A stretch of 64,000 nt of DNA from Charina bottae (lineage: Eukaryota > Chordata > Lepidosauria > Squamata > Charinaidae). The first letter of the stretch is position 1, and each line of letters starts with the position of its first letter. The notes under the pieces were generated by a model. It saw only the letters and a list, made by a program, of their open reading frames with translations, was not told the DNA's origin and made no database searches. The stretch is taken from contig JALMGJ010000001.1 in the NCBI GenBank assembly GCA_023362775.1, positions 95,469,501 through 95,533,500 of the forward strand. Reading direction: 5' to 3'. This document shows positions 1-35,300 of the stretch, in pieces. The translations under genes were made by a program, and so were the position numbers.

Positions 1-125
1 CACAAGGCAGGCACTAGGACCTTCGCAGAATCCTGGTAGGGCTCAGAGGCAACAGCAGCTGGGACACACCCAGACACTGCAGCTGACACACTAACGTGTC
101 CCGACACACAGTTTGGAAAGCTCTG
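1..125. mobile_element. GC-rich hAT element, family 1 (left part outside window)
   Basis: Ends with the inverse of the family terminus (cagagctttccaaa read back as ttggaaagctctg) and is followed by gagtagat, an 8-mer with TA at the centre, as in the other copies. The matching left end is outside the window. Confidence 0.7.
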
Positions 126-724
126 GAGTAGATGTTCAATGAAGCTCCTTGAAGGAAAAATGTGTGACTCGGGAAAATAGACATGGCTGAGTCAGTACTA
201 TAAAAGAAGGGCTTGGGAGTAAAAATTTGGTTAGCAAATAACTTTTCAACCTTGGACATGACTTCCTGAATGTGTGCTCCTTCTGACTATGTCTGATCTT
301 TGGACTGGTACAAGACTACACTCAGCTTTGATTCTTCAATCTTGGATTTGTTGGCATGGAACCTTGGCTTCAGAAATAAACTTTTTTTCCCCCTGAGCTC
401 ACACATTCCTGCACTGTGGTGAGATTTGTAGCTGCCGTAGAGAACTGTCTATGATTAAGTCTGACCTCCTGTGCTTATAATTGATGGCACAGGACAGGTG
501 TTGGAATCTTATCTTCCAACCCGTATATTGCTTTAGCCAGCATCTTAGGCTTAGCTGTGGCTAACTGAATTATCTGAACCCAGAGCAGCCACCATTCCTG
601 TTTAGCACAAACCAAAATTTAGAACCAAGGTTAATGGTTAATTTTAATTCTTTACTTGTGGTAGCTGGAAATTCAGATTTAGACAACCCATTCAGCCTTA
701 GAAAAGCTACACAGCATAGCTAAA

Positions 725-865
725 TTATATTTATTTATATTATGCTAATTAAATTGTAATTTTATATTTGTATTTTAAACTTGATTTTATTGTAAACCAC
801 CCAGAGTCCCCCGTTGGGGGAGATGGGCGGTCATATAAATAAAATAAATAAAATAAATAAAACCT
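725..865 (+). repeat. L2/CR1-type LINE 3' tail
   Basis: Carries the shared 3' UTR block (ttattgtaaaccaccc, then agagtcccc and gggagatgggcggt) and ends in an (AAATA)n tail. The same block ends the coding LINE copy at 18.7 kb, which sets family and strand. Confidence 0.75.
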
Positions 866-1085
866 TCTTATACAAGTCTTCTTACTGGCACGCTTGAGAT
901 GTAAGAAGCCAGGCCGTACGTTCTGAACTTACTGTGTTGTGCCAACTGTGTTTTACCTAAATGGAATCTCCATCAACAAAGGTATATACTTTGGTCAGGT
1001 ACAGTATTTGCCTAAGTGCAGGGATGACTTTCAGCTGGATAGATAATTGTATACTTGTGTTTGCTTCAGTGGTGTTTTTGACACA

Positions 1086-1117
1086 ATCCAGGACCCTGTT
1101 TTCTTAGGGTCCTGGAT
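1086..1117. other. Short perfect hairpin
   Basis: A 12-bp stem (atccaggaccct and its complement) encloses an 8-base loop. It lies downstream of MROH exon 16, presumably in an intron. No function is assigned. Confidence 0.6.
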
Positions 1118-1290
1118 CATATGGGCAGCTATACTCATGTTCAAAGCCAACCAAATAAATTTCTCTTTCAAATCTCCCAGTGGAACATTTGAAAGTCAGG
1201 GAGAGTATGGTATAGAACTCTCCACAAATACCTTAAGAGGGCTACAGAAGATGGCATGGGACAAGATAAGTTTGGTTTCTCTCATCTCAC

Positions 1291-24017
<22,727 letters not shown>

Positions 24018-24166
24018 ATGCTCATACTGCTTCTGTTTTGTGTTTTCTGTCCAATGGTGAAAGGAGCAATGATAGTGGTTTGCATTTACCCTTCCCAGCC
24101 CACTTCCCAATCTTATGGCAGAGATGCAACTATCTTTCTCTTATAGAGCATGACGACTCCCTATGG

Positions 24167-24627
24167 CACAGCTTTCCAAACTGTGTGTCGGGACACACTA
24201 GCGTGTCACCTGGAGTGTTTAGGTGCATCGCGCGGGAGACAGTTTGGGTGCAAAAATTGAAGAAGGGGAGCAGTCACCTCCGCCTATCAACACCAGAGAA
24301 AGAAGGGCGGAAAAGTGCGCCCAGAAGAAAGCAGCCCAATTGGAGGCCGCCCGAAAACGGCGGGAAGAAAAAAGGAGAAAAAGACGGCCGCAGAGGAACG
24401 GGTTGTCCTGCGCCTTCTCTGCTGACCGCCGCCTCCGAGACTGGCTTGCCGCCCCAGCTCACCACTGAATCCTGCCTCCCTCCGTCTTCTCCACGCAGGT
24501 CCTAGTGCCTGCCTTGTGCCCTGCTGTAAGAGTGTGTCGCGAAATGATGCCCTGCTGTAAGAGTGTGTCGCGAAATGATGCATGTGTAAAAAGTGTGTCA
24601 CCAACATGAAAAGTTTGGAAAGCTCTG
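24167..24627. mobile_element. GC-rich hAT element, family 1, just upstream of the MROH start codon
   Basis: Flanked by ccctatgg on both sides (24159-24166 and 24628-24635). The interior at 24225-24490 is CpG-rich. The near edge lies 150 bases upstream of the proposed MROH ATG (24017). Confidence 0.88.
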
Positions 24628-25276
24628 CCCTATGGCATCCCAGTCATTATCTTGGCATATGTTTGAACCAGGGCATCATAACAAATATTATGGCTTCTTT
24701 GTTGGGCATAGCATTGTGTATGCGGCTGTATTTTGACAACCTGGAATTAGGCTTTACCTGGAATTAGGTTGTATAAACCAAGCCAAGCATCAGTCTGAAT
24801 AGGCTGTCATATCTCAGAGAATGAAGTTTCAGAAATGGCGAATGACAGGGCAGTGTCTTCCCAGAAAAACCAGTATAGACCTCCCTCCCACCTGACAAGG
24901 ACCTTGTGGGGGTCCCCCACCCAGCTCACTTTGTTCTCAGTTGAATGTTCAGATCTTGCCTTGATCATTCCCAAAGACAGAGCAGTCAGAAGGAGGGGCT
25001 GATAACTGAGATGGGTCAGGAACAGTGTGTCCAAGAGACGAGCTCCAGTTGACCTTGGTTAATGGAACAGCAACCTCCAGAGCTCTGTGACATCACTGGA
25101 AAGCTGGGGAGCCCTTGGCTCATTCATATGGACCAAGTCAAGGAAGAGATTCCAAACAGCAAAGGGATTAGCAGCAAGTGAGGAAAGCAACCTGGAAACA
25201 CTTTGCTTCCTACAAGAATTCTAGGAAGCTGGTAGCAGCAATTTTACAAGCCCAATCCTTGTGTGAGCCATTAGGA

Positions 25277-25533
25277 CAGAGCTTTCCAAACTGTGTGTCG
25301 TGACACAAAAGTGTGTCACCACACACAGTCTGGTGTGTGTCGCCACACAACCTGGAAGTGCTGATCATCATCAGCACTTCCGGGTTTTCCTGCGGCGACA
25401 CACCAACAGGGCGCGCAAAAACTGAAAGCGGCAGCAGCGCTTCCGGGTTTTTGCGCGCTGCCGCAATGGCGGCACTTCCGGGTTTTCCCGCGGCGGTTGG
25501 TGTGTCGCCGCGGGAAAACTTTGGAAAGCCCTG
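25277..25533. mobile_element. GC-rich hAT element, family 1
   Basis: Termini cagagctttccaaa and tttggaaagccctg; flanks cattagga on both sides. The middle repeats cacttccgggtttt units. Confidence 0.9.
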
Positions 25534-26190
25534 CATTAGGAGATTCACAGAAGGTGCAGCACCACCTGAAATTGAACCCAAGGCTAATAGAACCAGCGTC
25601 TCTAGCTACTCTCCGCCCAAAAGAGAGTTTGAATTCAACTCTATTTTGGGTTTGCACAGAAGTTTTCGGTAAAGGGAAGAAAAGGAAAGGAGACAGAGAT
25701 GCAATTCAGCAGGAGCAACTCTGCTCTCTAGCTTACTGAAAAGAAAAAGTTGTGTGGGGCAACTTACTGTGCTTTAAATGCTTGTTTTTCTAAGAAAGAA
25801 AACCTTCTCTTTACAAATTGTAATATTGAAATATTATCATTATTTTAATTGTTCCTTGTCCCTTGTTATAAACTGAGTACAAACAGTAAAATATATATAT
25901 ATATACACCCCTACATGTATATATAAATATTATACACAAACATAGGCACAAAAACACATCCATGCACACAAAATGAAATACAACATGTTGCCTTCCTTAG
26001 GCTTAGAATGTTTTTGTAATCTCATGATCTTGTGTGAAAAAAAGGGAGAAAAACGGAGGTTTCTGTCTCATCCTTTGAAGAAACTGCAGCCTGAGGACCT
26101 GCGTCCAGCGCCACATGGCCCTCCTCCAGATTCAAACTGAGGTTCAGGAGTCATTCATAAGATGCAGAGGTGAGAAACGAAGGTGTAGAG

Positions 26191-26317
26191 CAGTGTTTCT
26201 CAACCTTGGCAACTTGAAGATGTGTGGGCTTCAACCCCCAGAATTCCCCATGCTGGCTGGGGAATTCTGGGAGTTGAAGTCCACACATCTTAAAGTTGCC
26301 GAGGTTGAGAAATGCTG
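26191..26317. mobile_element. Palindromic hAT element, family 2, in the MKS1 3' UTR
   Basis: Flanked by gtgtagag on both sides. Two ~60-base arms are almost complementary. It begins 47 bases past the MKS1 stop and no AATAAA lies before it, so the mRNA probably contains the hairpin. Confidence 0.85.
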
Positions 26318-26363
26318 GTGTAGAGCATCTCAGAGGATAGCAGGCTGCTCAATGATGCTTTCA

Positions 26364-29300
26364 TCATAGTGAGCCAGCAGAGGCCGAAGTGCGGATCAAA
26401 TCTTGAGGAAGGCTTTCCCGGGCTTCCTGCATCCGGTGACGGGCCCGCTGAAAGGCCTCTGCAACAAAGAGGGTGGGCATGGTGGTAGTTAGGTGGTGGT
26501 TCAGCCTGGGCAGTTAGCTAGTTCCCCTGCCCTCCCACTCCCTCCTTCTAGATTTTGTAACCCGAATTCCCTGCTGAAAATATTCAAAGCATGTGATGAG
26601 TTGAATACATTATGCAGACTGGAAAGTATGTCTAGTTCAGGGCTTTCCAAACTGTGTGTCGCGACACAATACTGTGTTGCCTGGGGCCCCCAAGTGTGTC
26701 GCATGACAACCCGGAGGCGCTGATGAAAATGCCCTCGGTTCTGGCAGGGAGGTGAAAATGGTGCGCGCACGCTGCCGGGCCGCCCGGGCTGGAAATTCTC
26801 CGCGCCGATCAGCTGTGCGCTGGGAAGCGGCTCGGCAGCGCGCGCGCGCGTCAAGGCTTTTCGCCTCCCTGCCAGAACCAAGGGCATTTTCGGGGTCCCC
26901 GGAGCCTGTCCTTTCGAAGGGGCAGCGGCGGCAACCCGGAAGCACTGCCGCCGGCGCTTCCGGGATTTTGCGTGCCACACCAGCGGCGGCACTTCTGGGT
27001 TTTTGTGGGCCGGCCGTTGGTGTGTCGCCAACGGCAAAAGTTTGGAAAGCCCTGGTCTAGTTTCTACTAGCCCTGTGGGAGAGCTAAAGAGAATAGATTG
27101 TGCAGAAGCAAAACAATGATTTTGCACTCCCCAAACCTTACTCACTTGTTCTGTCACCCCCATCCTGAGTAACAAAGATTTTATTCTATATTTTCTAAAG
27201 ACCTGGGGGCTACAAAGTTATTTTAACTTTTTAAAAAAGAATACAGAATATTACTCCTCTGGTAAATCTGAGTTTTTCAAGTAAGAAACAGAATACCACA
27301 TGTTTTCCATTAAGTAGATAAATAAATACTATCCTCTCTAAATGGCCCTGATGTTCAAGAGAATTTAAAACAATATTTAATTAGAAGTTATGTCCATCTT
27401 TAATAAAAAAAATTGAATAACCACCTATTAATTTGGGCTCTTTAAAAAACCACTACTATACATTGAACCAAATGGTGAAGCAACTCAGAATTAAGTTGCA
27501 TAAAGATGGCCATTGAGAATCATGAGAACATCCAGCAGCGCCCTGCTGGGTCGGACCCCTGGCCCATCTAGTCCAGCAGTCTGTTCTCACAGTGGCCAAC
27601 CCATCACACAAGGAAGCCCACTAGTTTCCCAGCAGATGGCCTTCAAGCCAGTCACACTGTCATCAAGGCTAATAGCCACTGATCCTTAGGACTTCCATGG
27701 GACGTCCAACCCTTTTTTGAACCCTTCCTAGCTGGTAACCAGAGCCACATCTCGCAGTAGCAAATTCCAAAGTTTAATTACGCATTAATATTTCCTTTTG
27801 TCTATCCTGATTCTTCCAGGATTCAATCTCATTGGGTGACCTCTCATTTTAGTATTTTGGGGCGGGGAAAGTAGCTTCTTGTCCACTTTAACTACACCTT
27901 GCATAGTTTTATACACCCCAATCACATCCCCTCTCATTTGCCTTCTTTCTAGACTAAAAAGCCCCAAATGTCGCCACCTTTCCTCATAGGGAAATTGTTA
28001 TGGCCAAGATCCAAACAGTTCTGCTTCATGCAAATAAATCTACCAGCTTTCTCTGTGTCAAAAGCCTTACCTAAGACATTATAGAGGGAGCCTTGCTGAC
28101 TGACGCTTCCCAGTCGATCCAGAACACTCTGCATGCGTTTCTTCATGGAGCTCGACTCCAGAAAAGCTCTGCCAAGAAACAAGTTTTCAAACTAGCAATG
28201 CTATGCTATAATATGTTATAGGAATTCCTGGAAGAGGAGGGCCTTTTTCTCAAATTATAAGATAAATTTGTCTTATCCTGGCATGCAATCCTAAAAATAC
28301 ATTTATAATAAAGTGCTCAGGACATGGCTACTATCCTATAGCTATGCTGGCTACAAAGGACTCATCTTCTGTTTCCGGTCCGTTTTTTGGGGGGGAGACT
28401 AGGAAGTAACAGGAAATTCAGCAGCTACTGTTGCTGATTTCCTGAAATGAATCCAACTTGCCCTGGGAAACTTGCATCTTCTCCCTCTCTCCCCAGAACA
28501 TTACTCCTTTCTCAAGGATCACATTTCTTCCTGAAGCTGGGGTAGATGGGCTTCTGAGCACTTTTATGTTCTTCAAATAAAGCAGATATACTGTATCCAT
28601 CTTGCATCATATGTATCTTTTTCTCCACTATAAAAATAACTAATAGGTAGTCCTCGGTTTATGACAGCAACTGGGACTGGGATTGGCATCGCTAAGCAGT
28701 GCAGTTGTAAAGTGTGATGTTACGTGACCGCAATTGCTTAGTAATGGCAATCCAGGCATTCCTGGTTGCTGTCATAACCCCAAGATGCGTGGGTCATTAA
28801 GCGGGAAGTGGCGGGAATTCCAGGTAAGGAGCACGGGGTTGCCACAATGGGGTGGAGAAGGCCCTGAGAGAACCTGCACAGGCCACATGCGAGTTGGGGG
28901 AGTGGGGTACTGCGGTGTGGTGCGAGCGCAGGGAGGCCAAGGGAAGGAGGGCGGGGGTCAGCGTGAGTGCAGCAAAGCTGAGAGAAGGAGGGTGCAGGTT
29001 GGTGCAAGTGCAGGGAGGCCAAGGGAAGGGGGCGCAGTGCAGTGCACAGGGAGGCGGGGGGGACCTATCAGAGTGACTTGTGACCTTCCCTGCCGGCTTC
29101 CCCATTGACTTTATTGACTTTGCTTGTGGGAAGCCGGCAGGGAAGGTTGCAAATGGCGATCACATGACCGCGGGACGCTGCAACCGTCGTAAGTACAAGC
29201 TGGTTGTCAAGTGCTCGAATCATTATCATGTTACCACGGGGGCGCTGGGACGGCCGGAACTTTGAAGACTGGTCATAAGCACCACTTGTTCAGCTCCATT

Positions 29301-32300
29301 GCAACTTAGAACAAGTAGTCGGTAAGCGAGGACTACCTGTATATGCTTCCTTATGTTTGCATCCATATCAACGAGAATACCGAAATTAGGCATCTGAATC
29401 CAAAGAGAGATAACCACGCTGATAATGGAAGCTACTTTTTGCCTAAATCTCCTTAAATACAGAGGGAGAGAGATTCTCTTCCCCATGGATGTTCAGAATT
29501 TCTAGAAATTCTCTCTCTCTAGTGGAGAGAAAGTCTTACTTGGACTGCTGTAGGCAGTTCAGCCGGAAAGTGACACTCCCGGTGGTTTCAGAACGAAAAC
29601 CAAAACGGCTGAGACGATCACCCTGCACAGAAGATAAGCACTAGGTTAAAGGAAGTCCTAGCTGAGTCTACATCCTTCTTTCTCATGCTCCTAAAATCCA
29701 CCACTCTGGACCAAAATGCTCCGCAGATGATAAACTGGGTGGGTGGGCACAGAGAGGCAGGTACTCACTGTGAAAGTGCTCGGCATTCTGGTGTAGGTCA
29801 TGTCCTCAAGTTCTGGAGATCCCCCAATGAAAAACCTCCGTAGTTCTGAGACGGTGCCTAACTCCACTGGACGCCACGTAGAGGCAGACAAAGTGTGAGC
29901 CCCTGAACCGACAGGTTTGAACAGGGAAACGATGCCAGAGATATGGGAAAAAATCAAGAGGCTACTCAGAACACGCATGCCCACCAGCAGCACTGTTAGC
30001 CACCGAGACCGTAATTTAGAGATTCCAGTGAAGTACAAGGCCTGATGATTCATGCCTGGAACTGTGGACTACGAGCACAGGAATATTTAGAGCTACTCTA
30101 CACCAGGGAAGAGAAGCTGGATTCACATGGTTTGTAGAAGTTGCCATAGTAGTCAGTACACACATGATGTTTTATTTATATATTTGTTGGCTTGTATGAC
30201 ATCTCAGTCACAGAGTGACTGTAGGTGGCTTAGGATGAACCATAAACGATGGTTTACATACAATGACTATGTTTGTGTCACACTAAGCCAAACCGAAACA
30301 ACCACATTATAGGTCAGTACAATGTACAAACTCAGCCAATCTGTCCATCTCCTGGATTGTGACCACAGGAGATGTTCACAGAACTTGGTGCATCAGCCTT
30401 TTGCCAAGGATATACTATTTGAACGGGAGGAGGACAATCCTTTCAAACCCTTAATCATCTGCCTTTTCTTCCAAGATTGCCATATGTTAATCTCCCCCAT
30501 TAATGTGCTCAACTGAACAACAGCAAAGGACAAAATGCCTTGCCCAAAACCACCCAGGAAATTTCACCAATCAGTGAGAATGTGAGCCTCCCAAGAGAAT
30601 GACAGAAATACATGATGAAGAGAGTATCTGTTGTAAAGATACCAAATGCATGCCATCTTAAAAAGAGTTTTGTTTCCAGAAGCATTCCAGCAGTTAAAAA
30701 GAAGAGCTTTCTTGACTACAGTTATCAGGAGAACATCTAGTACCAACACCAGGAAGAAGATACACTACTGGAGGCAAATAAATAAATAAATGTTTTTTTG
30801 TTTGTTTTATTGTAAGCCACCTAGAGTCACATAAAAGTGAGATGGGTGGCTATATAAATTGAGTAAATAAATAAAAATAAATAAATTTGCCTCACGAGTT
30901 GCACCAATGAAGAGATCAGCTCTACCAATGCCTTTTACCTGGCGTTGCTGGCAGCACCACAAACCCATAGCCTTCAACACGATATCTATGCCAGAAATCC
31001 AAGGAAAGAACCTCAAAGTACAGGACAGGCCACTGAGGGAGGGAGCCTATAGGAGGAAGGGAGACAGTGAGTAAGACACCAGCCAGTCTCTCATCATTGT
31101 CCTGTTTTATTCCAGGGTAAACAGACAGTGTGGCAGTTGTGCTGCTGGCGGGATGCTGAAGTGCAACTTTCCACTAGGACCAGCTTAAAGTGTTTCAGTG
31201 CCTAGAGCTCTTCCTTCAGGCATAATCCTCTGAGATACTCTCAAGTGTTTATTGAAATGAATACAAGCTGTGCGACAATACCACCCTGCTCTTCTGCAGC
31301 TCCCACTCATTCAGTGCAGTTTTCCTCTAGAGCAGAAATGTACCATCGGAGGCTTCAAGTCCCCCAAAACCACGGCTCCAGCTCTGAGAAATCTCCAAAA
31401 GTTGTAACCAATTTGTAATTTTTAATATGGGAGAAGGTGATTGAATACATAACTGTAGAGTAATCATATTAATTAATATTTAACCGTAATTAAATTTTAA
31501 TATGCATTCAATTTTTTTAAATAGAATGTCGTGTTTGTCTCTAATAATATTAGGGGTGGTGGTGATGGTGGAATACCTCTCAAAGGCCAAAGGCCAACCT
31601 CAGCCTGGAAAAAATTGTGCATTCATAACCTAGGGAACGTCCCAAAGAATTATGCCCCATAAATTAAATCCATCTGTCTCCCATGTGACAGTCCAATCAA
31701 CTCCCAAAGATGAAGGCAAACACCTCACATCCGTTAGAGCAGAACCATCTCTGAACTTCTTTCTCACACACAAATCTGACCTCCAATGGCATGACTCACC
31801 TTCCAAGTCATCCTCTTGGGTGAAGAACATCTCCAGGGTAAATGGGAAGGAAAAAAAAGCCACTCTGTCCTGGGAATGAAAAATAGTAGCATCAGCTCCT
31901 ACACAGGGCAGCAGGAAACAGAACAACTGGGTGTGTGTGCAAGATGCGAGGCAGACAACTGGTATTGGAGAACAGGCAAAATGCCCTGAAGACGGATATC
32001 CCTTGGACCAACAGAATCACTGTACTGGTTTTGTGCCAAAATTGAAGAATTCAAATAGCATGGGCCAAGAATCTAAAGCATGGGATTCCCCCCCCCGCCC
32101 CAAATGTTTGTCTATATACCTTCTAGGTCTTCTCCAATCTGCTGTTCTCCAGATATATTTTTTATTTATTTTTAAAAATTATATCAATTTATATAGCTGC
32201 TCAACTTGCAATTGCAATTCTGGGTGGCTATCCTAGACTAAAAGCTCCATAATTCCTAGCCACTGGGCATTCCAGTTGAAACTGAGAATTTGTAGGCCGA

Positions 32301-35300
32301 CTGAAGTTCAACAAAATTTAATGTAAATCATTAAGAAATCTCAATAGTTGGCAGTATAATACATTTAAGAATTCAAGGAAAAAGTTGAAGAAGTCTCAAC
32401 TAGAAGTTAGCTTTGAAATATTTGGATTGTCGGAAAACTAAAATTCATAGCAAGAACTGCATTCCATGGAATCATGTAAGGATGCTGCTCCCCAAAGTAT
32501 GGAAGAAAACTGTGCCCAAAAGCTGGCATTAAACACTGAGACTCTGCAGCTAGTCCCCCTCCCTCACAAACACACCACCTTAAACATACTTGGCCATGTA
32601 TTTTGCTAGTGCAAGTCTGTGTCACTCCAGAGAGTGGTTGAGATGGGGGACATGACCAGCCTAGAAGGAAGCAAATAGAAGCCTTAGCATTGCAGAAAAG
32701 AAAGCAAGATTAATTAGGAGCTAATGTTGAGCAAGCTGGGATACTGCAGAGCAGGAAATCTCTGCTCCAAAACCAGACATTCTTTCATTAGATATTGCAT
32801 TTTTTTTCAAAACCATTAGAATTTCTTCCAGATATGCTAATCTGGAAGAATATGGAAGAGTAGATGGCATAAAATATGAAAATTTGCCCCTTTTTCTTTT
32901 CTTCCCCTTGAATCATGCACACTAAGAAATATAATTATTTCAGTGTTATAGAAGTAATGCTACCTTATGTTACTAGCCATACTTCTATAATGTTTGTGAA
33001 CCTGAAGTATGAAGTGTGTGATGTGATGTGATGTGATGTGATGTGATGTGATGTGATGTGATGTGATGCGTGGGTGGGTGATCAGGTGGGGAAGGGTGAC
33101 ACAAAGATTTTTTGTTGCTCCCATCATGAGATCAGATCTGGTGACTGATTGTCCATCAGTATCTTGCGACTGGATTTTAGGGAAAGGGAATTTTGGGGAA
33201 AATATAGCATCAAATAACAAGATGGTAGGTTCAAGGATATGCCTGATTTGCTGTGGGAGGATTATGGATCTCTGTGTTGTTTCAATTATTTCTTTGATAG
33301 AACACTAAAAATCAGTCCAAAGCAACTCCCCAGGAGAATACACATTTCTACAAAAACTGGATGTGGTAGATGCCATATCATATCTTGCTCCCAACCCTAA
33401 GGTCCCAATTTGTATTACTCACAGCTGGGCAGTTCCAAGAAGAAGTGTATGTACAGATTGCTGTACTCATAACCTTGGGCTGAAACTGAGAAAGAAGAGG
33501 AGAGGCAGTAATAAAGCCAGATTCTTCAAATCTTTTCTCTTATTCTTAACCAAGCTACCCAATCCTAAGAAGGTGCACACACCTTCTCAAGAGACTCTGA
33601 GATTAAAACAAAACCTGAGTGAGTTGGCTATTTATTTAATCAAACTTGTAGGATATCTTAGTTGTAGTCACAACTGTGGGAGGCTTACAAACTGTAAAAG
33701 ATTAGTCATCTTAACTAATAGCAAGGAAGTGCCTAAATCAACATTTTTTAAAAAATCAATTCAATTGTGTCAGATTCTCACAGACTGCCTGGATAAGTCC
33801 CTGCAGTTTTCTTGGCAAGGTTTTTCGGAAGTGGTTTGCCATTGCCTCCTTCCTAGGGCTGAGAGAGAGTGACTGGCCCAAGGTCACCCAGATGGCTTCG
33901 TGCCTAAGGCGGGACTAGAACTCTCGGTCTCCCAATGTCTAGCCTGATGCCCTTAACCACTACACCACACTAGCTCTCAAATCAACATTAGGAAACAACA
34001 AAACTAATTACAGAACCACAGGAGGCATAAATCAGGTAGCAGGATCACAATCTACTTTTCCTCTATGCTGTTTCATAGGGCAGGCACAAGCTGACCCTTG
34101 ACATCCTGGGGATCAATCCTGGGATGAATGTGGAAGGAGGAGGAGAAACAAACACCCTCAAGAATAATGCCTTAAAGAGTATCTTACCAATTTCACCATT
34201 AACAAAGAGTCGGAGAGCACCAGGAGCAGTCTGCAAGAGGAAAGAGTGGACATAACCCAGTAGGAAAACTGCACCTCCATGATAGAGGTTCTCTTGGTTC
34301 TGTGGTTCCTGAACAAAACACTTGGTATGTCCAATTAAAGGCTTTCAGGTAAAAGATTATATGAAAAGCTTTCCCCTGCCTGAGAGCTGCTGGCTCATCA
34401 GACTTAATAAAGTACAGGGCGAAAAGGAGAAAAGAGCTAAAAGGAAGGCACGTCAGGCAAACCCTCATCATGACCGTCTCCCACCCGGAAACCTATGCCC
34501 TCACTGTGGGAGGTTGTGCGGATCCAGAATTGGCCTTTATAGCCACTTACGGATCCACCGTTAAAATTTTACCTTTGGAAGACAATCTTACTTGGCTACG
34601 AGTGATCGCCAATGAAAAAAAAAATGAAGACTTAATAAACCTGGACTGGATGAACCAAAGGGTGGATTTGATATAAAGCAACTATATTTTTATACTAGAA
34701 GAGGAATGTCAAGAGGCATTATCCCAGGTCACAGATATCTATTATTAAGGCACATCCTGATGACTTTATTGCACAAACATTAGTTTACATGCAGCACTAA
34801 CCACTTCATGGAAGGAAGTTCTCATTTTACCTCTTCTAATACTTGATTTTATGAACACAGGGAGGGAGGCTTTTTTGATGGTCAACCAAACAGGAGACAT
34901 ACTGAAGGTTATGTGATGAATACCTGACAAAGGTGGCAGTTACGTTCAGGACTTGAGGCTCAATTGTGAGGTCCTTCAGGTTCAAAGGTAAAAATATCCT
35001 TGAGTTGAGCTTGGCTCCTGGTAGCCGATCCATGTAATTTTTAGCAATGTTACAGAACTGGTTTGCCTTTGCCTTCCAGAATGTGTTTTTTCAGTTTCTC
35101 AACAGCTCTGGAATTTCTGTGTGCTCCTCCATCCAAGGACTAACCAGCATCAACCCTGCTAGCTTCTCATATCGCCCAAGGCCAGCTAAATATTACCATG
35201 TGATGAGGCATGTATAAAATTATATATGCACAATTTAATTTTCAATTAAGTGAAACCCTCAGTTTCAATGGGTTTCTCATTTAACAATAACTAGTGTTAT

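Noticed and set aside
24223..24505. Plus-strand frames rich in K/R/E in the hAT copy
   Set aside because: GC-rich non-autonomous hAT interior; not shared with other copies as protein.
28734..29108. Long overlapping frames on both strands
   Set aside because: Low stop density due to a GC-rich transposon core; no homology or splice context.
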